DNA of 48,257 bases, taken from contig DFIN01000029.1 in NCBI GenBank assembly GCA_002372135.1, positions 1 through 48,257 on the forward strand, given 5' to 3'. Position 1 is the stretch's first letter; each line of letters starts with the position of its first letter. The notes under the pieces were generated by a model. The model ran no database searches and was not told the DNA's origin. It worked only from the letters and a program-made list of their open reading frames with translations. Positions 1 to 7,878 of this stretch are shown one piece after another. The translations under genes and the position numbers were made by a program. Source of the stretch: Bacteroidales bacterium UBA3696. Lineage in GTDB: Bacteria > Bacteroidota > Bacteroidia > Bacteroidales > Paludibacteraceae.

Positions 1-52
1 ACTCTTTCTTCTCGCCGGCAAATGCCTCTTCGGCAATCTTCATCAAATCCAT
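1..52 (-). CDS. rplS: 50S ribosomal protein L19, first 17 codons (partial)
   Basis: Read on the minus strand, an ATG at 52-50 opens a frame that runs off the window edge. The visible residues begin MDLMKIAEEAFAGEKKE, which matches my recollection of the conserved N-terminus of Bacteroidota L19 (MDLIKIAEEAF...). L19 sits at the 30S-50S interface of the ribosome. Upstream lies a good promoter (226-196) and a leader of roughly 137 bases that can fold, which suits a ribosomal protein controlling its own synthesis. Only 17 codons are visible, so the call rests on the N-terminal match alone. Confidence 0.8.
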   Translation of the reverse strand, partial: MDLMKIAEEAFAGEKKE

Positions 53-80
53 TGTTGTGATAGAATTTTAATGGTTACCT

Positions 81-183
81 CGGTTATAGTATGCGCTACT
101 GTTCTCAAAGGATAATGATGGCTGTTATATAAAAATCACCATCTCTCTGCTTTGATATGTCCGATCGCCAGAGACTATACCCG
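81..183 (-). promoter_or_regulatory. Structured 5' leader of rplS (candidate ribosomal-protein leader)
   Basis: On the minus strand the transcript from the promoter at 226-196 would carry about 137 bases before the rplS ATG. Bases 183-174 (CGGGTATAGT) can pair with 90-81 (ACTATAACCG) with one mismatch, closing a domain. Inside it CTCTG (173-169) pairs with CAGAG (149-145), and GATGG (143-139) pairs with CCATC (121-117). This gives a three-way-junction-like fold. A competing small hairpin (AGTA/TACT, about 100-88) shares bases with the closing stem. Leaders that bind the encoded ribosomal protein are known for L19 in other bacteria. The fold here was drawn by eye and has no covariation support. 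Confidence 0.45.
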
Positions 184-195
184 AAAAAAATCGCG

Positions 196-226
196 CAAAA
201 GTAGATCACTTTTTTCACCCGTACAA
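196..226 (-). promoter_or_regulatory. Bacteroidota-type promoter for rplS
   Basis: On the minus strand a TTTG (TTG at 226-224) is followed after 20 bases by TACTTTTG (203-196), a full match to the Bacteroidota housekeeping -7 element TAnnTTTG. Transcription would start near 189 and run into rplS. It lies back to back with the plus-strand promoter at 259-288. Confidence 0.7.
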
Positions 227-258
227 ACAAAAGTTGAAAAATACTTGCATTTTTTCGC

Positions 259-288
259 TTGTAATCCTGCAAAAACACCCTATCTTTG
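259..288 (+). promoter_or_regulatory. Bacteroidota-type promoter for the 329 lipoprotein gene
   Basis: TTG at 259-261, a spacer of 19 bases and TATCTTTG at 281-288 fit the Bacteroidota -33/-7 consensus exactly. The expected start near 295 leaves a leader of about 34 bases before the ATG at 329. It also rules out the longer reading frame that begins at 152, because that start lies upstream of the promoter. Confidence 0.8.
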
Positions 289-328
289 CCGCCAAATAGA
301 TAATACTCATCCCACAACTCACAACACA

Positions 329-2284
329 ATGAAACGACGGACCTTTCTCTTCTTTCTGGTGCTGCTACTTCTGTTAGTCGGCTGTAAAGAAAAAATCGAT
401 CTTAAACAAGTGGACTCTTCCATGTCGGTCAAAACGACAATCGCTGCCCCTCTGATTACTATTAAAGCCCCGTTGTCGGAGATTTTGGGCATCAACGATA
501 CAACCGGCAGAAGCGATAGCCTTCAATGGCTCTACGTAAAGGACAGCCGTTATGGTACGGACAAACAACTCACCTCCCTCATTCCGGAAGGGACGCTATA
601 TTTTCGTGATACATTCAATATTACCCGTGATTTCCACCCCATTGACCTTCGCTCGTTTATCAAACCGGTGGTGGAGAACCTTGGCGTGTATGACCAATTC
701 AGTACCCTCAAAACAACACTCGGCATCCCCATTTCCGCTACTTCTTTTTCAATACCTACGGGGACGGCTATTACGTTGTCTTTCCCTCTCACGGTGAAGT
801 TGGACGACCTGAATACACCTACGGCAACCGACCACAACCGCGTGGACTCCATGATCATCTCCACAGCGCAATTCAACTCGCAGATAGAGACCAACTTTGG
901 TCTGCAAGACGCAGACATACAACAACTCACCATCAAGTTTCCCGAACAATTCACGCAGCAGGGTTTACCTATGCCCGACCAAGTGATAGTACCGCAGATT
1001 GACAACGGTGATACCACCAAAGTTCAAATTGACAACTTTGAAATCTGTATGCTCACCGACGGAGCAACTCCTGCTACACGGCAACAACACGTATCAGATA
1101 GACTCACCTTTACCATTGAATTTCAGGTCCTGACCACCCACCCCATTACGTTGGACGAGCAATCGACCATTGACTACACCTTCGATGTGGCACTTCTTAC
1201 CTATGACGTACTATTTGGCTACTTCAACCCCTCCACATGGATGGAAGATAACGACACGCTCGTTTTGGCAGAGGAATGGCCTATATGGAACGATATCAAA
1301 AAACTCAAGATGCGATTTGTGTATCCGACTATTCGCCTTATTGCCGAACATCAGATTGGTACCGAAGAAGGCAGTCCGCTATACGTGAATCTGTCGCACA
1401 TAGGCGTTGCTCCTACAGACGAAAAAGGCACGGTGGGCGAATTTATATTTGCCAAGTTCGGAGAAAACGGCGACCAAACCAATACCATTTGGAAACTATA
1501 TGACGAACTGAAACCCGAAACAAGTCGTATTGACCCCGTCTCGGATAGTCATGACAAATGGACACACAACGAATACATCGTTGGCTATTCGGGTTACGAA
1601 GAAGGCACACACGTAGGCGATGTGGAGAAACTGTTTGACATCCGTCCGGACGTAGTAGGATATAAGTATGATATTACGGTTGGACCGAAAAACAATCCGG
1701 CTATCAACTCCCAACTGCGTGTTACCAACAACACCAATATCTACCTCAAAGCCGTCACGGTGGTACCCTTTGTATGCGACGAAGGTTCCGAATTGTCGTT
1801 CAAAGATACGATTGACGTGGACCTATCGTCTCTCAATTTTGACTCCATCACCCAGTCTTCTCAGTGGTTGGACACGATTGTGGATGGTGTTATCTATCTC
1901 TACCTCTATGCTGACAACTCTATTCCGTTTGATTTGACGGCTCAATACACGTTCTACGACGAGCAGTTCAACGTGATTAACCTTCCGCTCGTTACCGATG
2001 TGGATGGCGTGGCTTCTTCCTACCAAATGACCATTCCCGCACCTACCGAGTTTAATTCCGAGAACAAAGCCACCAATATGGGCAAGAATACAATCATTCT
2101 GCGCGTTTCGAGAGCCGACTTCGACCTGCTCCACCAAATACGGCACCTCATCTACACCGTTTCGTTGGACAACAACCCGCAGCGCGTTACCGTATGGATG
2201 CAATCGGCGGTGGACATCAAAATAGGCGTTTCAGCCAACATCGAAGCCATTATCAATCTGTCTGCTAACAAAAAGGAGGACTAA
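329..2284 (+). CDS. Large predicted outer-membrane lipoprotein, unknown function
   Basis: I do not recognise a named family for this 651-residue protein. The ATG at 329 gives a classic lipoprotein signal: basic MKRR, a leucine-rich core and the lipobox LVGC with the acylated Cys at residue 19. The residues after it (KEKID) loosely resemble the acidic/lysine surface-export signal of Bacteroidota lipoproteins, so it may be displayed on the cell surface. The rest is soluble, with short alternating hydrophobic stretches typical of beta-sandwich proteins, and no transmembrane helices. The frame is open back to 152, but the promoter at 259-288 and the signal peptide fix the start. The DUF5723 gene follows after 3 bases, so the two are co-transcribed and probably act together in the envelope. 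Confidence 0.85.
   Translation: MKRRTFLFFLVLLLLLVGCKEKIDLKQVDSSMSVKTTIAAPLITIKAPLSEILGINDTTGRSDSLQWLYVKDSRYGTDKQLTSLIPEGTLYFRDTFNITRDFHPIDLRSFIKPVVENLGVYDQFSTLKTTLGIPISATSFSIPTGTAITLSFPLTVKLDDLNTPTATDHNRVDSMIISTAQFNSQIETNFGLQDADIQQLTIKFPEQFTQQGLPMPDQVIVPQIDNGDTTKVQIDNFEICMLTDGATPATRQQHVSDRLTFTIEFQVLTTHPITLDEQSTIDYTFDVALLTYDVLFGYFNPSTWMEDNDTLVLAEEWPIWNDIKKLKMRFVYPTIRLIAEHQIGTEEGSPLYVNLSHIGVAPTDEKGTVGEFIFAKFGENGDQTNTIWKLYDELKPETSRIDPVSDSHDKWTHNEYIVGYSGYEEGTHVGDVEKLFDIRPDVVGYKYDITVGPKNNPAINSQLRVTNNTNIYLKAVTVVPFVCDEGSELSFKDTIDVDLSSLNFDSITQSSQWLDTIVDGVIYLYLYADNSIPFDLTAQYTFYDEQFNVINLPLVTDVDGVASSYQMTIPAPTEFNSENKATNMGKNTIILRVSRADFDLLHQIRHLIYTVSLDNNPQRVTVWMQSAVDIKIGVSANIEAIINLSANKKED
2271..2280 (+). 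promoter_or_regulatory. Shine-Dalgarno-like AAAAGGAGGA before the DUF5723 gene
   Basis: A near-perfect Shine-Dalgarno string ends 7 bases before the ATG at 2288. Bacteroidota genes rarely carry one, because their ribosomes hold the anti-SD tail sequestered. The string also encodes the last residues (KED) of the upstream lipoprotein, so it may be coincidence. Confidence 0.35.
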
Positions 2285-2287
2285 CCC

Positions 2288-3763
2288 ATGAAAAAACAGT
2301 TGCTATTTACCCTTGCCCTCCTCGCTACCATCAGCGGCGGATTGTTGGCTCAAGATATCAATACCTTGTTCTTCTTGGAGAACGCTCCTATGCGGCACAC
2401 ACTGAACCCGGCCTTCCAGCCCGTCAGTAAAGTGTATGTAGGTTTTACGCCGTTAAGCAATATATATTTGTCTGCCGGAAATAACGCGGTGGCAATGAGT
2501 GACCTTATTTACAAGAAAGACGGCAAATATATCACAGCCCTCTATCCGGGGGAAAGCGATAAATTTGCTAAACGCCTTTCGCATGACTTGCGTTTTAAGT
2601 TGAATACGCAATTAGCCCTTCTCAATTTTGGTTTCCGAATCAAAGACTTCGGGTATTTCCATTTTGGAATTAACGAAAAAATAGAAGCCGGTTTTGTCAT
2701 TCCCGGTACGTTCTATGACCTGCTTTATACGGACGGCAATATGGATCCCAGCGGCAGAACAGTCCAACTGGATGCTTTGGCTCTTAATGCACAAGTATAT
2801 ACCGAATTTTCAGCCGGATATAGCCATAAGATCAACGACAGGTGGACAGTAGGCGGTAAGATGAAGTTTCTCTATGGAAACGGCTATGCCGATTTGCATA
2901 CCGACCATACCACCATCGGGATGTATCCTGACCAACTCACAGCCAAACTGCAAGGTAACGCCTATCTGGCAGGGCCGTTCGTAAGCGAAATGCCTGCCAA
3001 GTTGGACAAGAACACGTTCAGCAACCCCTCTTCGCTGGTAGTAACCAATGCCGGTGCCATCCTTCGTCCCAAGGGAATAGGTAGTGCCATTGATCTGGGT
3101 ATGACCTACAACCCGCTTAAACAGTTGCGCATCTCTGTCGCTCTGAACGATTTAGGCTTTATTCACTGGAATGGTATCGGTTATGCCATTCAGGGCGATA
3201 CGGTCTATACCGGGCCGGTAAAACACTATAACGAACTCAATAGCAATACCGCCGACGAAACGAACAACGGAATAGGAGCAGTCATAGATACCATTACGTC
3301 TTATGCTGTCAACTTCTTTCAAGAAGGTATCACCGGTTCGCAAACCGGTAAATCAGGTATCAACCGTATGACTACCACACGACTCAATATCGGTATTGAT
3401 GGCAACTTCTGGGACAACCGCGTGGGAGTCGGTGTCTATTCGTCCACCCACTTCACTAACTCCTATGTGTATGAAGAGCTGACACTCGGTGCATCCTTGC
3501 GCCCCGTCAATTGGTTCAATTTGGCACTCAGCTACTCATTCATCAACGGTCGTTGGAACTCAATGGGATTCGGATTGAGCCTTATGCCTTATGACGGGAT
3601 CAATATCACATTGGTAACCGACTACATTCCGTTCTCCTATGCCCAACTCACATCCGACACACAACAACCCATGACCATCCCCTACAAGATGAAAGGTATC
3701 AATGCCGGAATACAAATCAATCTTGTATTCGGCACCAATCCGAAAAAAGACAAAGCCCAATAA
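2288..3763 (+). CDS. DUF5723 family outer-membrane beta-barrel protein
   Basis: This 491-residue protein starts with a signal peptide (MKKQLLFTLALLATISGGLLA, cleavage before Gln22) and continues with the ENAPMRHTLNPAFQP segment typical of DUF5723 proteins. The body is rich in alternating aromatic and hydrophobic strands (for example LRISVALNDLGFIHW and FNLALSYSFINGRW) and looks like an outer-membrane barrel related to the FadL/PorV type. The family is widespread in Bacteroidales but has no proven role that I know of. It follows the large lipoprotein by 3 bases, so the pair may form a barrel-plus-lipoprotein complex; that is inference. The 48 bases before yebC show no clear terminator. Confidence 0.85.
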   Translation: MKKQLLFTLALLATISGGLLAQDINTLFFLENAPMRHTLNPAFQPVSKVYVGFTPLSNIYLSAGNNAVAMSDLIYKKDGKYITALYPGESDKFAKRLSHDLRFKLNTQLALLNFGFRIKDFGYFHFGINEKIEAGFVIPGTFYDLLYTDGNMDPSGRTVQLDALALNAQVYTEFSAGYSHKINDRWTVGGKMKFLYGNGYADLHTDHTTIGMYPDQLTAKLQGNAYLAGPFVSEMPAKLDKNTFSNPSSLVVTNAGAILRPKGIGSAIDLGMTYNPLKQLRISVALNDLGFIHWNGIGYAIQGDTVYTGPVKHYNELNSNTADETNNGIGAVIDTITSYAVNFFQEGITGSQTGKSGINRMTTTRLNIGIDGNFWDNRVGVGVYSSTHFTNSYVYEELTLGASLRPVNWFNLALSYSFINGRWNSMGFGLSLMPYDGINITLVTDYIPFSYAQLTSDTQQPMTIPYKMKGINAGIQINLVFGTNPKKDKAQ

Positions 3764-3811
3764 ATTAACTACCTATCGCATTCATTAATTTATCATAAAA
3801 TAACTAACACT

Positions 3812-4531
3812 ATGGGAAGAGCTTTTGAATATCGCAAAGCAACCAAACTGAAACGCTGGGGGCACATGGCCCGCACATTCACCAAATTAGGTAAAGAAAT
3901 CACTATCGCTGCTCGTGAAGGCGGAGCCGATCCGGACGGCAACCCGCGTCTGCGTATGCTCATTCAGCAGTGTAAACGCGAGAACATGCCCAAGGAGAAC
4001 ATAGATCGCGCCATCAAAAAAGCCACCGACAAAAACTCCGAAGGCTACAAAGAGATTAATTACGAAGGATATGGTCCGCATGGCGTAGCCATATTCATCG
4101 AAACAGCCACCGACAACCACATGCGCACCGTGGCTAACATCCGTTCCTATTTCACCAAACACGGTGGCACACTCGGTACGCAAGGGTGCCTGCAGTTCCT
4201 CTTTGACCGCAAGGCATGCTTCACCATTACCATGAAACCTGATGTCGATCTGGACGAACTTGAACTGGAACTTATTGACTTCGGCGTGGAAGAGTTGGGC
4301 GTGGACGAAGAGGAGAACACCATTGTCATATACTCCGACTTTGACCAATACAGCGGTATGCAGAAGTACCTCGAAGAGCACGGGTTTGAAATACAATCGT
4401 GCGAGTTCGTGCGTATCCCCAACGATACGAAGACACTGACCGATGAACAACGCGAGTCGGTACAGAAACTTATTGACAAAATCGAAGAAGACGAGGATGT
4501 ACAAAATGTCTTCACCAACATCGCTGAGTGA
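3812..4531 (+). CDS. yebC: YebC/PmpR (TACO1) family protein
   Basis: The protein is 239 residues, the normal family length, and opens with MGRAFEYRKATKLKRWGHMA, the Bacteroidota version of the family start. The three-domain family is visible through KRENMPKENIDRAIKKA and the ITYEGYGP-like segment NYEGYGPHGVAIFIE. YebC proteins were first described as DNA-binding regulators. More recent work on YebC and mitochondrial TACO1 ties them to the ribosome and to translation of proline-rich stretches. The 3' end overlaps the rsmG start by 26 bases, so expression is linked to another ribosome-related gene, which fits a translation role. Confidence 0.95.
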   Translation: MGRAFEYRKATKLKRWGHMARTFTKLGKEITIAAREGGADPDGNPRLRMLIQQCKRENMPKENIDRAIKKATDKNSEGYKEINYEGYGPHGVAIFIETATDNHMRTVANIRSYFTKHGGTLGTQGCLQFLFDRKACFTITMKPDVDLDELELELIDFGVEELGVDEEENTIVIYSDFDQYSGMQKYLEEHGFEIQSCEFVRIPNDTKTLTDEQRESVQKLIDKIEEDEDVQNVFTNIAE

Positions 4532-5132
4532 TTTCTTCACTCTGACAGACCTTCAAGCCGAGCAGTTCGCTCGGCTTGAAGAATTATATCCCGCGTGGAA
4601 TGAGAAAATCAACCTTATCTCCCGCAAAGATATTGACAATCTGGTGGAGCACCATCTGCTTCACTCGCTCACCATAGCCCAAGTGCTGCGTTTTGCCGCC
4701 GGCACTACCCTCTTGGATGTAGGAACGGGTGGCGGTTTTCCAGGCATACCTTTGGCTATACTGTTTCCCGAATGTCAATTCACGCTCATAGACTCCATCG
4801 GCAAGAAAATCCGTGTGGCACAAGATGTGGCTCAACAAATAGGTCTTACCAACGTGCGGTGTTTGCAAGAACGGGTGGAAGAGGAGAAAGGACAATATGA
4901 CTTTGTGGTCAGCCGTGCCGTTATGCCCCTGCCGGACTTGGTTAAATTGGTACGCAAGAACATACACCACCGCCATAAGAATGCCATGCCCAATGGACTA
5001 TTGGTACTCAAAGGCGGCAATGTGGATAGCGAGATACATGCCTTCCGCAAGACTGTAGAGGTTACTCCCATCAGCCGCTTCTTTCCACAAGAATGGTTCA
5101 AAGAGAAATATGTTATCTATCTACCATTATAA
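4506..5132 (+). CDS. rsmG: 16S rRNA (guanine527-N7)-methyltransferase RsmG
   Basis: This SAM-dependent enzyme methylates G527 of 16S rRNA. The protein of 208 residues carries the family N-terminal segment YPAWNEKINLISRKDIDNL, with HHLLHSL after it. The SAM-binding loop is LLDVGTGGGFPGIPLAI, and FVVSRAVMPLPDLV follows. I chose the ATG at 4506 because it begins at the usual N-terminus; an upstream ATG at 4443 in the same frame would add 21 residues copied from inside yebC. With the chosen start the gene overlaps yebC by 26 bases in another frame, suggesting translational coupling. Confidence 0.95.
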   Translation: MSSPTSLSDFFTLTDLQAEQFARLEELYPAWNEKINLISRKDIDNLVEHHLLHSLTIAQVLRFAAGTTLLDVGTGGGFPGIPLAILFPECQFTLIDSIGKKIRVAQDVAQQIGLTNVRCLQERVEEEKGQYDFVVSRAVMPLPDLVKLVRKNIHHRHKNAMPNGLLVLKGGNVDSEIHAFRKTVEVTPISRFFPQEWFKEKYVIYLPL

Positions 5133-5145
5133 ACACTCCAACTTC

Positions 5146-5173
5146 TTTCAACTATCAACTTTCAACTTTCAAC
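5146..5173 (+). repeat. Seven-base tandem repeat, four copies of TTTCAAC
   Basis: Directly after rsmG the gap holds TTTCAAC, TATCAAC, TTTCAAC, TTTCAAC in tandem with no spacer. Related seven-base repeats lie after two other genes in this window (19634-19654 and 25418-25431). The unit is short and A/T-rich. Confidence 0.75.
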
Positions 5174-5180
5174 TACAAAA

Positions 5181-5777
5181 GTGCACATCAAGACCTTTTA
5201 TTTTAATCCCTACCGCGAATGTACGTATGTAGCGGACAATGGTCAGGGACAATGTATTATTGTTGATCCGGGCATGTATGGCGACCGTGAAGAACAACGC
5301 ATGGCAGATTACCTGCAGACCAACAACTTGCAACCTCTTGCCATCCTAATCACCCATACGCACCCTGACCATGTGTGCGGACTTAACTTCTTTCGCATGC
5401 ATTATCCGTCATTGCCCGTTTACGGAACTAATTTTGAACAAGGTCTGCCTATTTATAACCGAGAGCAAGCAGATAATGAATTAGATAAAAACAACGTTTT
5501 TCAACGCAATCATTTTCCAATACCCTACCAAATCCCTACGCCCGGACATAAAGAAGACTGCCTATGCTTCTATTTTCCGAAAGAAGGAATCCTTTTTTCC
5601 GGCGATACGCTATTTCAGGAGTCGGTAGGCAGAACCGACCTCGAAGGCGGCGATACGGACACGCTGCTACGTTCACTGCAAACGCTGATGCAACTGCCGG
5701 AAGCAACCAAAGTCTATCCCGGACATGCCTACCCCACCACCATCGGACACGAAAAATTGTATAATCCCTATATATAA
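5181..5777 (+). CDS. MBL-fold hydrolase, glyoxalase II-like
   Basis: This 198-residue protein is a short cytoplasmic metallo-beta-lactamase fold enzyme of the glyoxalase II type. The metal site is visible as THTHPDH (HxHxDH) in the N-terminal half, the next His in TPGHKED, the bridging Asp in FSGDTLF and the last His in VYPGHAY. The run GDTLFQESVGRTDLEGGD is the standard subgroup signature. The start is a GTG at 5181, since no ATG precedes the conserved IKTFYFNPYRECTYV. Its substrate cannot be read from sequence; members cleave thioesters such as lactoylglutathione or other activated acyl compounds. It ends 13 bases before ddh. Confidence 0.85.
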   Translation: MHIKTFYFNPYRECTYVADNGQGQCIIVDPGMYGDREEQRMADYLQTNNLQPLAILITHTHPDHVCGLNFFRMHYPSLPVYGTNFEQGLPIYNREQADNELDKNNVFQRNHFPIPYQIPTPGHKEDCLCFYFPKEGILFSGDTLFQESVGRTDLEGGDTDTLLRSLQTLMQLPEATKVYPGHAYPTTIGHEKLYNPYI

Positions 5778-5790
5778 ACATTTGTTACGT

Positions 5791-6666
5791 ATGACTCATT
5801 CCCCCGTTCGCATTGCCATCTTTGGCTATGGCAACATAGGTCGCGCTATCGAGCAAGCCATTCTTACTGCTAACGATATGACCCTTATCGGCATTTTTCA
5901 CCACGACCAGATGGAGCAACTCATTCAGAAACAGCCGGATGTAGTGCTTCTCGGCGTACCTTCCCGCCAAGTGTCAGACGCCGTTGAGCAATTACTCCGG
6001 CAAGGACTTCTGACCGTAGATAGTTTTGATATTCACACCAAAATTCCCGAAGTTCATCGTCGTTTAGACCGCACGGCACAAGAACATCAGGCTGTCAGTA
6101 TTCTGTCTGCCGGTTGGGACCCGGGGTCGGACTCTATGGTTCGTGCGCTCATGCAAGCCCTCATGCCGCAAGGTATCACCTATACCAATTTTGGTCCCGG
6201 TCGCTCTATGGGACATACCGTAGCAGCCCGTAGTATAGAAGGAGTGCGCGATGCCTTGTCTATGACCATACCGCTCGGAACAGGTATTCACCGCCGTATG
6301 GTATATATTGAATTGAAAGAAGGATATAATTTCGATGAGGTTAAAGACAGAATACTCCACGATGACTATTTCTGCCACGATGAAACGCATGTGGTTCAAG
6401 TACCTGATGTACAGGCACTCAACAATGTGGCTCATGGTGTTCACCTAATAAGACAAGGCGTTAGCGGCACCACCCACAATCAGGAAATAGAACTGAATAT
6501 GCGCATCAATAATCCGGCGCTGACAGGTCAAATCATGGTGGCATGTGCCCGTGCGGCAATGCGTATGAAGGCGAGAAAACAATTCGGCTGCTATACGATG
6601 ATTGAGCTGGCTCCTATTGACCTTTTAGACGGTGAAAGAGAACAACTTATCGCTCAATTAGTGTGA
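5791..6666 (+). CDS. ddh: meso-Diaminopimelate D-dehydrogenase
   Basis: This NADPH enzyme converts tetrahydrodipicolinate and ammonia to meso-diaminopimelate in one step, feeding lysine and peptidoglycan synthesis. The protein is 291 residues. It has a Rossmann loop GYGNIGRA at residues 12-19, the family signature GWDPGSDSMVR, and the substrate-side run ALSMTIPLGTGIHRRMVY. I chose the ATG at 5791 because MTHSPVRIAIFGYGN gives the normal N-terminus; the frame is open to 5725 inside the upstream gene. The last 20 bases overlap the 3' end of mutY on the other strand and no terminator separates them. Confidence 0.93.
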   Translation: MTHSPVRIAIFGYGNIGRAIEQAILTANDMTLIGIFHHDQMEQLIQKQPDVVLLGVPSRQVSDAVEQLLRQGLLTVDSFDIHTKIPEVHRRLDRTAQEHQAVSILSAGWDPGSDSMVRALMQALMPQGITYTNFGPGRSMGHTVAARSIEGVRDALSMTIPLGTGIHRRMVYIELKEGYNFDEVKDRILHDDYFCHDETHVVQVPDVQALNNVAHGVHLIRQGVSGTTHNQEIELNMRINNPALTGQIMVACARAAMRMKARKQFGCYTMIELAPIDLLDGEREQLIAQLV

Positions 6667-7717
6667 ATAGCCACTCATCAATGGCTCGTTCGGTCAGTCG
6701 CGACATAGCGAACTCTCCGAACCCGTCCAAACGAACTTTTTGCAACTGCGGGTAACTATCCTTCAACTTTTCTAACTCAATATCCAGAGAAGGAACTTCC
6801 CTGATTATGAAACGAGCATGTAACCGGCGATGGCTTAGGACATGCTCGTATTCTTTATAGTTCACACCTTCCCATTTTTGCTCGTTCCACCCTTGAGATT
6901 CCACAAGCGGAAATTCCCACAAATGCTGCCATATATCTCGTTTGGTTCGCTGATAGAGCAGTGTTTGCCCGTCGCATATATATATGGTGTAAGTGAAGAA
7001 TCTGTCTTGCAATGCTGTACGCGGTTTGCGCACAGGTAAAAGGGCTTCTGTGCCCGTTTGATGCGCTTTGCAGAAACTGACTACCGGACACACATCACAA
7101 TCTGGTTGTGCGGGCACACATTGCAATGCTCCTAATTCCATTATGGCTGAATTGAATTGCCGTGGGTGCTGACGGTCTAACAACTGCTCTGCCAACGTAT
7201 GGAAGAACCGTTTTCCCGCTGACGTATCAAATACCTCATCGCAATCATACAAACGCGCCAACACACGATACACATTGCCATCTAAGGCAGGATATGGCAT
7301 GTTATATGCAAACGAGGCAATGGCACCCGCCGTATAATCTCCCACCCCCGGCATTTGTCTAAGGCCTGCCCAATCGGCAGGCATCGTTCCTCCCGTTTGA
7401 ACCAGCTGCCTGGCCGCACGGTGCATATTGCGGGCACGACTATAATATCCCAACCCTTGCCAATAGAGCAGCACTTCACTCTCTTCGGCTTGCGCCAACG
7501 ACATAAGATTCGGAAATCGGTTGATAAAACGCATATAATAGGTTAGCCCTTGAGCCACACGCGTCTGCTGAAGGATAATCTCACTGACCCATATACAATA
7601 CGGATCACGCGTTTCACGCCAAGGCAAAATGCGGCAGTTGGCATCGTACCAACGATACAACATACTATAAAATTGAGGCAATGAACGGGTTAGAAAAATA
7701 GGTGTTTCCATGTTCAA
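6647..7717 (-). CDS. mutY: A/G-specific adenine glycosylase MutY
   Basis: MutY removes adenine mispaired with 8-oxoguanine. The protein is 356 residues. Visible features are the catalytic Glu46 in SEIILQQTR, the helix-hairpin-helix MPGVGDYTAGAI (122-133), the catalytic Asp146 in ALDGNVYRV, and the four cysteines of the iron-sulfur cluster at C200, C207, C210 and C216 (C-x6-C-x2-C-x5-C). The C-terminal part is the NUDIX-like domain that senses 8-oxoG. A second ATG two codons downstream is also possible. The promoter-like TACTTTTG at 7762-7755 lies about 38 bases upstream. The gene is divergent from HU and converges on ddh. Confidence 0.96.
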   Translation of the reverse strand: MNMETPIFLTRSLPQFYSMLYRWYDANCRILPWRETRDPYCIWVSEIILQQTRVAQGLTYYMRFINRFPNLMSLAQAEESEVLLYWQGLGYYSRARNMHRAARQLVQTGGTMPADWAGLRQMPGVGDYTAGAIASFAYNMPYPALDGNVYRVLARLYDCDEVFDTSAGKRFFHTLAEQLLDRQHPRQFNSAIMELGALQCVPAQPDCDVCPVVSFCKAHQTGTEALLPVRKPRTALQDRFFTYTIYICDGQTLLYQRTKRDIWQHLWEFPLVESQGWNEQKWEGVNYKEYEHVLSHRRLHARFIIREVPSLDIELEKLKDSYPQLQKVRLDGFGEFAMSRLTERAIDEWLFTLIER

Positions 7718-7754
7718 ATAGCGCTAAAAAACCATCTAAATCGTTTTCACGGGA

Positions 7755-7762
7755 CAAAAGTA
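7755..7762 (-). promoter_or_regulatory. -7 element for mutY
   Basis: TACTTTTG on the minus strand matches TAnnTTTG and would give a transcript starting near 7748, about 31 bases before the mutY ATG. No TTG sits at the right distance upstream, so the -33 half is weak. Confidence 0.45.
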
Positions 7763-7803
7763 GTGAAAAATAGCACGTTGTACGTTTTTTTTCGCAAAAA
7801 AAC

Positions 7804-7834
7804 TTGTGCACCTAAAAAAGACCCCGTATTTTTG
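7804..7834 (+). promoter_or_regulatory. Bacteroidota-type promoter for HU
   Basis: TTG at 7804-7806, a 20-base spacer and TATTTTTG at 7827-7834 fit the consensus closely. The transcript would start near 7841 with a leader of about 38 bases. No other good promoter precedes the small ribosomal gene or rng, so this one probably drives all three. Confidence 0.75.
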
Positions 7835-7878
7835 CAGCCGTTTTCGACAAATAATTAACTCTTTAAATACTTTTAGTT

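Noticed and set aside
152..328. N-terminal extension of the first lipoprotein to an ATG at 152
   Set aside because: It would put 59 residues before a clean lipoprotein signal peptide and would start upstream of the promoter boxes at 259-288.
5146..5173. CRISPR array or phage attachment site at the seven-base repeats
   Set aside because: The units are 7 bases without spacers, and no cas, integrase or tRNA gene is near.
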